Below, in pieces: positions 16,801 to 22,401 of a DNA stretch of 22,401 nucleotides (position 1 is its first letter; every line of letters begins with the position of its first letter). Origin of the DNA: Planctomycetaceae bacterium (GTDB lineage: Bacteria > Planctomycetota > Planctomycetia > Pirellulales > Thermoguttaceae); contig JAIRLW010000402.1 in the NCBI GenBank assembly GCA_031259095.1, forward strand, positions 1 to 22,401. The letters are read 5' to 3'. The position numbers were made by a program, and so were the translations under genes. The notes under the pieces are model-generated. The model saw nothing but the letters and a program-made list of their open reading frames with translations, was not told the origin of the DNA and did no database searches.

Positions 16801-18733
16801 TGATGATCCGTCTTGACGCGGTATCGTTAACTTGTAAATTACTGGAAATACTTAAAACGCCATGATGAATAATGGTGTTTCCGGTATAAGTATTCTGATC
16901 GGAATTGAGAATCAGAACACCGTCGCCGGCTTTGTTCAAATTACCCGCGCCGCCGATAAGACCGTTTTGAATCACATGGAGCCGGTTAATATCGGAAATC
17001 GTTGCTCCGTTATCAACATAACTCGTAACAATCGTTGCTCCGTTATCAACCTGATTAGTTCCTTCCGTATCACCCTCGTTAGTTCCTTCGGTATCACCTT
17101 CGTTATTAGCCTGATTTGTATCAGAACTCGTTATTCTGTTACTCGCGGTAAAAACTTCATAAGCCGATGAAATGTGCGCTACTTCAATCCAGCGTTCCAT
17201 TATTTGCGGATTGGTAATTCCGCCTTCGCCGACAAAACGAAATGCGGCACGATAAGCGGGATCACTATAGATACTGCTGCTGTCGCCGATAATAATTCCA
17301 TTGGTCGCGCTACTATGCAACGCATCGCCATGCGGACCTAATGCTCTGGCGTCGCTGATTTCCAATGCGCCTTCATGGATGTGATAACTACCGTCGTAGG
17401 TATTACCCGTATTCGTGATTGCCACCGCTCCTGATCCGTTGAAATCATAATTAATATGAAAGGTATTACCGCGTGTCAGCGTGCTGTCAATCAGACCGTT
17501 GAGTATGACGCGATTTCCACTATCATAAATAAAATCAGCATTATCTGTCCATGAAACAACATTTCCATTGACATTGACGCCGCCGAGTCCGCCCATTCGC
17601 GTATTGAAAATGATATTGTTGCTCAGGGTTAATTCTCCAACGTCAGACGGTTTCGTAAGATAACCGCCGTTACCAAAAATCACATTGGCGGCGGTACCGA
17701 GATTTGTTTGGTTATCGATAAGAACATCAGTGCCGCCCAAAATTCTGAGCGTGGTCAAACCGGAACCATTACTTCCTCTGGCATTTAAAGTAAAACCTCC
17801 AAGTTCGGTTGGGATGGAATATCCTAAATAGGAATCTGAGTTCGCAGAATTAACGGTGATCTCGCCTGTCCATGTACCGGAAAATTTAGCATTTCCTAAA
17901 AGATCGATACAGCCGCGCGCCAAATAAGTTGAATTATTAGTCTCGCCAAGTTCGGTAGTCGCTCCGTTAAAACCTCCTCCGTTAATGATTCCTGACAGAT
18001 GTTTACCAGACTCAATTTCCAATACGCCTAAACTTGAAATGTCAATTGTTCCATTATTGGAAAAATTTCCGCCAACACGGAGAGTACCGGTGCCAATATT
18101 AATGATATTGCCGTTAGAACCGCCTCGAACAATCATACGACCAACATTGCTATACGTATCACTGGCGGAACTATAATTGATTAACAGACCACCGGGTCCA
18201 ACAGAAAAATTATTACTTTCAATCGTTAATTCATAACCTTGCGTGTGAAAAGTTCCAGTTGCATCAAACGCGCCAAACCAACTCAGATCTGAATCAAGCG
18301 TATAAGCATCCCCTGTTCCGCGAAAAATATCGCCTGCGGTAAAAGTAACCGTTCCAACTCGTACATCGGGGTCCGGTTCTGTGTAGAGCAAGTAAGCCTG
18401 AACAAGTCCACTATCAACATCATTCAAAACCAGTCCCTGCGGACGATTTTCGGCAACTTCCCAAGTCGCCGCCTCGCCATTTTTACCTATAGTATAAAAA
18501 GTGGCTCCAATATTGGGAGTGCCTGGTCCATTATCCTGACTTGGATCAATGGTAGTCTGCGGTCCATAACCTCCAGAGCGCTGTAATTCTGCCGCTGTTG
18601 CAAAATTGAGCGCAGTTCCACTGTAACAAGTTGCTAGAATGGCTACCAGGAAGGAACCGCATCGTGTCCGCCAATTCTTCTTTGTTGTCTTCCTGACCAC
18701 TAGTTCGTTCATGAATCCATTCATTGTTTTCAT
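13892..18733 (-). CDS. Autotransporter (type V secretion) with beta-helix passenger
   Basis: About 1,613 residues, an outer-membrane self-secreted surface protein. A basic N-terminus (RKTTKKNWRTR) precedes a hydrophobic signal core, with likely cleavage after ATAA near residue 48. The passenger (about 50-1200) is Gly/Asn/Thr-rich and has several autotransporter-associated beta-strand repeats, such as NKAGDGVLILN...YTGNT near 600, NKEGAGTLTLQG near 720, NKTGLGSLILNG...YTGWT near 845 and KDGAGTLTASF near 1052. The last 290 residues form a beta-barrel that ends in GFTYIY with the terminal aromatic expected for barrel insertion. No protease or lipase motif is visible, so adhesion or a structural surface role is inferred. 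Residues of about 537-583 are tandem repeats. The ATG at 18733 is preferred: AAAGGA lies 12 bases upstream (18746-18751), while the in-frame TTG at 18745 directly abuts it. It stands alone and converges with pyrH. Confidence 0.92.
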   Translation of the reverse strand: MKTMNGFMNELVVRKTTKKNWRTRCGSFLVAILATCYSGTALNFATAAELQRSGGYGPQTTIDPSQDNGPGTPNIGATFYTIGKNGEAATWEVAENRPQGLVLNDVDSGLVQAYLLYTEPDPDVRVGTVTFTAGDIFRGTGDAYTLDSDLSWFGAFDATGTFHTQGYELTIESNNFSVGPGGLLINYSSASDTYSNVGRMIVRGGSNGNIINIGTGTLRVGGNFSNNGTIDISSLGVLEIESGKHLSGIINGGGFNGATTELGETNNSTYLARGCIDLLGNAKFSGTWTGEITVNSANSDSYLGYSIPTELGGFTLNARGSNGSGLTTLRILGGTDVLIDNQTNLGTAANVIFGNGGYLTKPSDVGELTLSNNIIFNTRMGGLGGVNVNGNVVSWTDNADFIYDSGNRVILNGLIDSTLTRGNTFHINYDFNGSGAVAITNTGNTYDGSYHIHEGALEISDARALGPHGDALHSSATNGIIIGDSSSIYSDPAYRAAFRFVGEGGITNPQIMERWIEVAHISSAYEVFTASNRITSSDTNQANNEGDTEGTNEGDTEGTNQVDNGATIVTSYVDNGATISDINRLHVIQNGLIGGAGNLNKAGDGVLILNSDQNTYTGNTIIHHGVLSISSNLQVNDTASRRIIIGTTNYQSDGFRPVFETTLGADPKLRPESGTVMIRYANVEVNLNNSVIRTTGEGNETIIQSDVVSEGTATSRFAVLNKEGAGTLTLQGNGRWGYNGEGQLAIRQGTVQFSHVTNLTTGNITIGLDLDNMADPVVVKDIDRSVEYAAVLKLADNMNTVTLTNTVRLGSRHDSYFNVGIGSELAVNGVIGQVQNVSADLNKTGLGSLILNGTSNAYTGWTDIEQGTIRTTKANNLVTSQGVDLIGEGTTLDLSTAGANQTLNGLRGGTDVDSVATLENSSDWTRKILIGDNTLTLNIQNFKDGNTQNRNENEFRGNIIGTGTVVKQGSLTVASGFDGFNGTFDIQAGILQTLTDTTLVGIQGKAGTSLDIRDNRLTINIGSNQQYDGTIMSSYPALPYSRSVTSRPSIIKDGAGTLTASFYNPNIGSGVVQSFQGDLTIKQGNIISNSDFYMTGNSNLTFYVNPDLLGSVNPLILDVSKHSAIFQSGGTTGKETSTVHVYAGENTTGWTTPSGITTVGKILGNDKSDYTGLKAATTDSLYYTLGLQDVYSGAGRHDLYVNLNVTGFGGVGNTFNTKAVGDYIDRARVTDLTKTGLTPLIQGLWAFGNNITDSSVLAANSINSTDTLSRAERLTAVRGLLQQIAPDTIANGMFMGLDQPWRVAFDRLNLDSQMVYVAPSQGPPQQYRGQIIANMRNLWFTPTVQTVSVRSDGNARRFGIDRPGYKIGFDKRVAQNTSVGFQLGYSAPKLRENDDRIEGSDFQAGIYGGSMVGSYIELKGFIGFGHQNFKSNRNVYVNLPDYPSQSLVAHGRYNGDTFNFSFDVSRPLFLGFAILRPTIGLDSEHAFRYSFTETGSPIAMKFERSSLSRTRARFGLSLETTTLDRAIFTGRLGYSALLGGHDFATANGVMVGTNVPSMSVRSVAVGKSFFEAGVGTKVFLNPVKTLALVGNYDATVANRWAEHQALVGFTYIY
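16998..17102. repeat. Tandem repeats in the autotransporter passenger
   Basis: A 21-base block starting AATCGTTGCTCCG occurs identically at 16998-17018 and 17030-17050. A 24-base unit starting TTAGTTCCTTC occurs at 17055-17078 and 17079-17102 with two differences. The products are repeated VDNGATI and GDTEGTNE segments. Both periods keep the frame (32 bp start to start for the first includes other sequence; 24 bp for the second). Confidence 0.85.
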
Positions 18734-19066
18734 AAAAGTAAACAATCCTTTCTTTCAGATATCGTTCACCATCGTCCTGTCGGCAAGGAAGCGAAAACAG
18801 TTCAGGCGATTCGAACGAACTCTCCTTAATTCGTTTTTTTATCGGAACGAGGTCTCCATTTCTTTTTCCGATAAGACGATAATCTTCTCTCCTCGACCTA
18901 TTTTCCTTAGTTAAGTGGACAAAACAAGGAAAACAGAGTCCAATGCGTACACTTTCAATCGGAAAACCAATCCCTTGTACTTCACTAATTATCTGCTTCA
19001 TAAAAAAATATTCAATTTTTGTGGAAAGTTTGTAGCGAATATACGCCCAATGGACAGTTTTGAGAA
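18734..19066. other. Leader region of the autotransporter gene
   Basis: About 330 bases between the autotransporter start and repeat copy D. A ribosome binding site (AAAGGA on the minus strand, 18746-18751) is the only signal I can assign. A long open frame on the minus strand crosses this stretch and the first 190 bases of the autotransporter gene in another frame; I take it as chance. Confidence 0.4.
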
Positions 19067-19070
19067 ACAC

Positions 19071-19175
19071 ATCATTTGTTCCTTTTTAGGGACATTAGGG
19101 ACATTAGGGACTAATGGGACAGATGATTTTTCCTCAAACGTTGTGGTTAAAAAACGAATTTTTAGAGATTCCCAA
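19071..19175 (+). repeat. GGGAC-type intergenic repeat, copy D
   Basis: ATCATTTGTTCC (19071-19082) pairs with GGGACAGATGAT (19116-19127) with two mismatches. Between them four 9-bp units, TTTAGGGAC, ATTAGGGAC, ATTAGGGAC and TAATGGGAC, fill 19085-19120 in exact register. AAACGTTGTGGTTAAAAAAC follows, then the terminus TTTTTAGAGATTCCCAA at 19159-19175. The last part overlaps the yhaM stop codon and last codons. Confidence 0.85.
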
Positions 19176-20145
19176 CGGTTTTTCCTTTGTACAATTTCCG
19201 CTCAATGCCGGGAATGTAATTCGTCCAGTTTCCGCCAAGATTGGGGTCTTCAAGCATGTATTTACGAAATTCGGCAAGTTTTGAATCAAGCGAATCAATA
19301 AAATGTAAAGCAATGGCTTCCAACGTCATCGGAAGTTTCGCACTCTGATTTTCGTAGGCTCCGTGATGCGACAACAATAAATGTTTCAAAATCATTGCCG
19401 TTTCCGCGTTGAACGGTTCGCCGCTATTTTTTTCTGTTTCCTTTATTTTTTCGTTGAGAATTTCGATGCCAAGCAATGAATGTCCAAGCATTTGCCCCTG
19501 ATCCGAATAAAACATTTCATTGTTAAACGACAATTCCGTTGTCTTTCCAACGTCATGCAGAAACGCTCCAACAAGGAGCAAGTCACGGTTCAGTGTTGGA
19601 TACAAACCGGCAATTTGTTCGGCAACTTCCATCATCTGCACCGAATGTTCCAATAAACCGCCCGGATAAGCGTGATGTAACTTCACGCCCGCCGGAGCTT
19701 TACAAAATTGTTCCATTAACGCATCGTCAATCAGAATACAATCCGTAAGATTCCGTAAATCGGGATTGGTAACTGAATGGAGAATCTCCAGCAGTCTGGC
19801 TTTTTTTTTCGCAACATCGACCGAGTTAAACCGGACAAATTCGGTTTCGTCAATCTGTTTTTTTTTCGTATCAATTTTCGTTAATTTTTTAGCGATAAAT
19901 TGCAATGTTCCCTGAAAACGTTGACAAACTCCTTCCGCCAAAACGTAATCGCCGTTCTCGAATTGATAAAACACGTCGTCGTTCACATTCCAGAGACGAC
20001 CGCTGATCATACCGGTTTTGTCCGACAAATTAAACTGAAGATAGAGATTCCCGTTTTTGTTGGGACGGAGTTGTTTTTCCGAAATCTGATAGATTTCCTC
20101 AATCTTTTCATTATCACGAAACTGATTAATATATCGTCTAGGCAT
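19162..20145 (-). CDS. yhaM: YhaM-like OB-fold/HD-domain 3'-5' exoribonuclease
   Basis: A 327-residue protein with an N-terminal OB-fold (about 15-95: NLYLQFNLSDKTGMISGRLW, FENGDYVLAEG) and a C-terminal HD domain. HD residues: His167 in PGGLLEHSV, His197-Asp198 in GAFLHDVGKT, His222, His260-His261 in LSHHGAYE, and Asp284 in HFIDSLDSKL. This order and length match the B. subtilis YhaM family (about 314), which degrades single-stranded RNA and some DNA from the 3' end with a metal. The match is by motif only, so substrate specificity is inferred. The final residues VGNL and the TAA stop are encoded by repeat DNA (19159-19175), so the natural C-terminus may have been replaced. The ATG at 20145 opens MPRRYI; no Shine-Dalgarno sequence is clear. 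It stands alone between two repeat clusters. Confidence 0.88.
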   Translation of the reverse strand: MPRRYINQFRDNEKIEEIYQISEKQLRPNKNGNLYLQFNLSDKTGMISGRLWNVNDDVFYQFENGDYVLAEGVCQRFQGTLQFIAKKLTKIDTKKKQIDETEFVRFNSVDVAKKKARLLEILHSVTNPDLRNLTDCILIDDALMEQFCKAPAGVKLHHAYPGGLLEHSVQMMEVAEQIAGLYPTLNRDLLLVGAFLHDVGKTTELSFNNEMFYSDQGQMLGHSLLGIEILNEKIKETEKNSGEPFNAETAMILKHLLLSHHGAYENQSAKLPMTLEAIALHFIDSLDSKLAEFRKYMLEDPNLGGNWTNYIPGIERKLYKGKTVGNL

Positions 20146-20164
20146 TTTTAATTAGTAATTAGTA

Positions 20165-20272
20165 ATTAAGGGAGATTCTAAAAACTTCGCTTTTTATAAA
20201 TCTGAACCTTAAAAATAAGGACTTAAAACCATTTTTCAGGTAAAAGATTGAATTTTTAGAAGTTCCCTTAAT
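20165..20272. repeat. Palindromic repeat, TTAAGGGA-ended copy
   Basis: ATTAAGGGAGATTCTAAAAA (20165-20184) pairs with TTTTTAGAAGTTCCCTTAAT (20253-20272), a 20-bp terminal inverted repeat with only two mismatches. The interior lacks the TCGAC units of its neighbours. It starts 20 bases upstream of the yhaM start codon, after TAATTAG short repeats (20150-20168), so it lies in the yhaM promoter or leader region. Confidence 0.8.
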
Positions 20273-20286
20273 ATTTAATGGTAAAG

Positions 20287-20395
20287 GTAGTTAAATGGTA
20301 AAAACTCATTTTTTGATCGACCGAAATCGACTAAAATCAATTTTAGTCGATTTCGGTCGATTGTAGTCGATCCCCAAACAGTTTTTTGAAGTTAC
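20287..20395. repeat. TCGAC-type repeat with a 22-bp perfect inverted repeat
   Basis: The core ATCGACCGAAATCGACTAAA... (20316-20337) is the exact reverse complement of 20340-20361 with a 2-base loop, so 46 bases form a near-perfect palindrome. The outer ends (TAAAAACTCATTTTTTGATCG on the left, GTTTTTTGAAGTTAC on the right) are degenerate forms of the CTAAAAACTCGTTTTTTGATCG end of the copy at 2018-2118. Confidence 0.85.
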
Positions 20396-20720
20396 TCAAA
20401 ATTTTAAAAAAATTCCTCTTGATTAAAAACCGTGTTCTTTTTATTATCCTGCAACATTGATGTTGATTAGTTCATTAATTGATAGGTTCCGATTTGTCCG
20501 AAAGAAGCGGGAAATTCTTTCGGCAACTCCTCTCTGGAGACCGATTATTGATGAAATGCGGACGTTCTGGGGCGGTGCCGCATCGACAATAAAAGGGTCG
20601 GAGCAAAATACCGGTGTTGGAGGCAAAAACATAATCTTGCCCCAACGCCGATTTTTTTCCTTTATACTGTAAATTTTTACCGATTTTACTACAACAACCA
20701 TGAAAACACAATTACCTATT
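20396..20720. other. Stretch between repeats with ambiguous small frames
   Basis: Open frames occur on both strands: 71 codons (+, 20457-20672, TTG start) and 85 codons (-, 20444-20701). Each looks protein-like in part and neither is recognisable, so at most one can be real. At 20700 an ATG opens MKTQLPIGRF and stops at a TAA inside the next repeat, which could be a gene start cut off by that repeat. No structural RNA was recognised. Confidence 0.35.
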
Positions 20721-20811
20721 GGGCGCTTCTAAAAACTTCGACTGAAATCGACCGAACTCGATTAAATTCGACTAAATTCGACTAAAATCGATTTCAGCCG
20801 AAGTTTTTAGC
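20721..20811. repeat. TCGAC-type palindromic repeat fused to the dxr 3' end
   Basis: The left end is GGGCGCTTCTAAAAAC (20721-20736). Five 10-bp units follow in exact register: TTCGACTGAA, ATCGACCGAA, CTCGATTAAA, TTCGACTAAA, TTCGACTAAA (20737-20786). The right arm ATTTCAGCCGAAGTTTTTAG ends at about 20810 and contains the dxr stop codon (TTA at 20807-20809 on this strand). The usual GAAGTTCCC end is replaced by dxr coding sequence. Confidence 0.85.
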
Positions 20812-22141
20812 CGATTCGTTGTTCTGCTTCTTTCCTTGCCCATTGGTCAAGTTCTAAGAGTCGTTTGAGCGTTGGACGTTGTTCGTAGTGGTGATGTTCC
20901 AGCACGGCGCGGCAAATTTTGACGATTTCCTGAAACGCCAAACGATGTTCGAGGAAGGCGGCAACCGCCGTTTCATTGGCGGCGTTCACAACCGCACCCG
21001 CCGTTCCCGCCACTTCCGCAACCTCCAAACCAAGCGCCAACGCCGGAAAACGTTCTATATCCGGCGGATAAAATTCAAGCATCAACGATTTTTTCCAATC
21101 AAGCCGTAACGAAGTACCGTTGAACCGGTTCGGATAATTCAACGCCAATTGGATCGGTAACCGCATGTCCGGCGGACTCATTTGAGCAATCGTGGAACCG
21201 TCCACAAATTCAACCATCGAGTGAACAATCGATTGCGGATGAATTACAATTTCGATTTTACCAACGGGAATGCCGAAAAACCAACGCGCTTCAATAATTT
21301 CGAGCGCTTTATTCATCAACGTTGCGGAATCAATTGTGATTTTTTTACCCATTTCCCAAGTCGGATGGATAAGCGCGTTGTGAACGGTTACTTTGGCGAG
21401 TTCTTCCAATGTCCACGACCGAAACGGTCCACCGCTAGCCGTTAAAATTATTTTGTGAATAACAGATTGGAGATGGGAAAGCGGTGATTGATTAGGGTGA
21501 ATTTCCGCCAATGTCGTTTCGTTTCCCGAATTTTCAAGGGGTTCCGATTCCGGTTCCGGCAATCCGCTTTCCATTTTCCAACTCTGGAGCGATTGCATAA
21601 TCGCGCTGTGTTCGCTATCGACGGGAATGAGTAGTCCGCCGGTTTTTTGTGCAAGATCGGTAATGAGCGAACCGCCCATCACCAACGATTCCTTATTCGC
21701 TAACGCAACCATTTTTCCCTTTTCAAGCGCCGACCACGTACTGGTCAAACCGGCGCTGCCAACAATGGCGGATAACACAATATCAACTTCGGATTGCCGA
21801 ACCAATTCACAAAGAGCGTCGTGACCGAAAAAAACCTCAATGCCCGACGGCAAATCCTCCAACGGCGTTCGGTCGGCGGTTTCGTCGGTAACAACAACCC
21901 AATGCGGAAGAGTTATTTTGGGCTGAATTGCATTTTTTCCGGCAGCGTGAATATGGTCGGCAACACTACGAACTGCCAGTTGACGAATTTGTTCGACCAC
22001 AATATCCGTGCGCCGATGAACAGAAAGCAAAACCACTTCGAGTCGTCCCTCCGATTCGGCAATGACCTCAAGAGCATTACGCCCAATACTTCCACTGGAA
22101 CCAAGAATCGCAACACGTCGCGGAAAAGGAGGTACTGACAT
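20807..22141 (-). CDS. dxr: 1-deoxy-D-xylulose 5-phosphate reductoisomerase
   Basis: A 444-residue enzyme that turns DXP into MEP with NADPH, the committed step of the non-mevalonate isoprenoid pathway, in the cytoplasm. Visible: the nucleotide-binding loop GSSGSIG at 14-20, ANKESLV at 148-154, the metal ligands Asp175 and Glu177 in PVDSEHSAI, TASGGPF at 234-240, His259 in HPTWEMGKK, and MNKALE at 276-281 with Glu281 as third ligand. All catalytic positions match E. coli Dxr. It is longer than the E. coli enzyme (398), with an extra loop of about 20 residues at 188-222 rich in Glu, Pro, Ser and Asn. The ATG at 22141 gives the expected N-terminus. The stop codon lies within a palindromic repeat. 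A TATAAT-type promoter is 66 bases upstream. No partner pathway gene is in view. Confidence 0.97.
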   Translation of the reverse strand: MSVPPFPRRVAILGSSGSIGRNALEVIAESEGRLEVVLLSVHRRTDIVVEQIRQLAVRSVADHIHAAGKNAIQPKITLPHWVVVTDETADRTPLEDLPSGIEVFFGHDALCELVRQSEVDIVLSAIVGSAGLTSTWSALEKGKMVALANKESLVMGGSLITDLAQKTGGLLIPVDSEHSAIMQSLQSWKMESGLPEPESEPLENSGNETTLAEIHPNQSPLSHLQSVIHKIILTASGGPFRSWTLEELAKVTVHNALIHPTWEMGKKITIDSATLMNKALEIIEARWFFGIPVGKIEIVIHPQSIVHSMVEFVDGSTIAQMSPPDMRLPIQLALNYPNRFNGTSLRLDWKKSLMLEFYPPDIERFPALALGLEVAEVAGTAGAVVNAANETAVAAFLEHRLAFQEIVKICRAVLEHHHYEQRPTLKRLLELDQWARKEAEQRIG

Positions 22142-22206
22142 CGTTTTTGTTTATTGTGTAAAAAGCGGTTGGTTGGAACATGATAAAATAAGATGAAACG
22201 TGATTT

Positions 22207-22234
22207 ATTATATTCTTTTTGTTCATTCCGGCAA
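22207..22234 (-). promoter_or_regulatory. Candidate promoter for dxr
   Basis: On the minus strand TTGCCG (22229-22234) and TATAAT (22207-22212) are separated by 16 bases. The -10 box is perfect and lies 65 bases before the dxr ATG. Confidence 0.5.
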
Positions 22235-22253
22235 GCAAGCAAAAAATCAGAGA

Positions 22254-22315
22254 AAATCTCTAAAAATATTGTTTTCCAAAAGATTTTTAATTAATTAAGG
22301 GAACTTCTAAAAACC
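22254..22315 (-). repeat. Repeat with AATTAAAAATCTTTTGG block and two termini
   Basis: AATCTCTAAAAATATT (22256-22271) and GGGAACTTCTAAAAACC (22299-22315) are both in the same reversed orientation. Between them, on the minus strand, comes AATTAAAAATCTTTTGG, the block also found at 8041-8057. The first terminus is upstream of dxr. The window ends before any partner arm of the second. Confidence 0.65.
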
Positions 22316-22401
22316 CCCTTGTGATTATTTGATGTGATGTTATGATATTTTTGTATTTTGTTTTTCCCATTTTTTTCCACTTCATTTTAGGATAGGTTTA
22401 T

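Noticed and set aside
18546..19070. 174-codon minus-strand frame across the autotransporter leader and N-terminus
   Set aside because: It overlaps the signal-peptide region of the autotransporter in another frame, has no family resemblance and no start signal.
20396..20720. Structural RNA such as SRP, RNase P or tmRNA
   Set aside because: I looked for the conserved cores of these RNAs and found none.

Overview
The window reads as a chromosomal segment of a Planctomycetota bacterium of moderate to low GC, probably near Pirellulales or gut-type lineages. This is inferred from gene families I recognise, not from a search. The pointers are a GAP1-N2-like N-terminus on a membrane protein, a UvrC without a C-terminal HhH domain, a large autotransporter (so an outer membrane), a secreted protein of unknown function, and housekeeping genes standing alone instead of in the usual operons (pyrH without tsf/frr, etfB without etfA). 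Many starts lack a clear Shine-Dalgarno sequence.

Layout, left to right. tRNA-Val(CAC) (-) at 166-239. A catalytically degenerate ketosynthase (-) at 469-1848. ETF beta subunit (-) at 2122-2976. An Rpn/YhgA-like PD-(D/E)XK nuclease (-) at 3080-4126. A membrane-anchored coiled-coil protein with a GAP1-N2-like head (+) at 4586-7579. A foldback element and a short coding remnant at 7732-8011. uvrC (-) at 8151-9491. A secreted 732-residue protein (-) at 9790-11988. A repeat-rich divergent intergenic region at 11989-12858. pyrH (+) at 12859-13584. An autotransporter (-) at 13892-18733. A YhaM-like OB-HD exoribonuclease (-) at 19162-20145. A repeat cluster at 20146-20811. dxr (-) at 20807-22141.

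The genes do not form one pathway. They cover lipid or polyketide chemistry, electron transfer, DNA repair, nucleotide and isoprenoid synthesis, RNA turnover and cell-surface proteins. Gene spacing is wide and most genes probably have their own promoter.

The most striking content is intergenic. Nearly every gap carries a member of what looks like one superfamily of short palindromic repeats ending in TTTTTAGARRTTCCCAAT or its reverse complement. One subfamily (about 85-110 bp) has terminal inverted repeats around 10-bp-phased TCGACYRAA units. A second has 9-bp-phased ATTAGGGAC units, long hairpins and the same terminus. A third shares an AATTAAAAATCTTTTGG block before that terminus. At two genes (yhaM and dxr) the stop codon lies inside the repeat terminus. 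I regard this repeat system as the best candidate here for something undescribed. Other points worth a second look are the pseudo-ketosynthase (Cys to Glu, second His to Asn), His77 in PyrH where Asp is expected, and 9-bp or 24-bp in-frame repeat expansions inside several genes.
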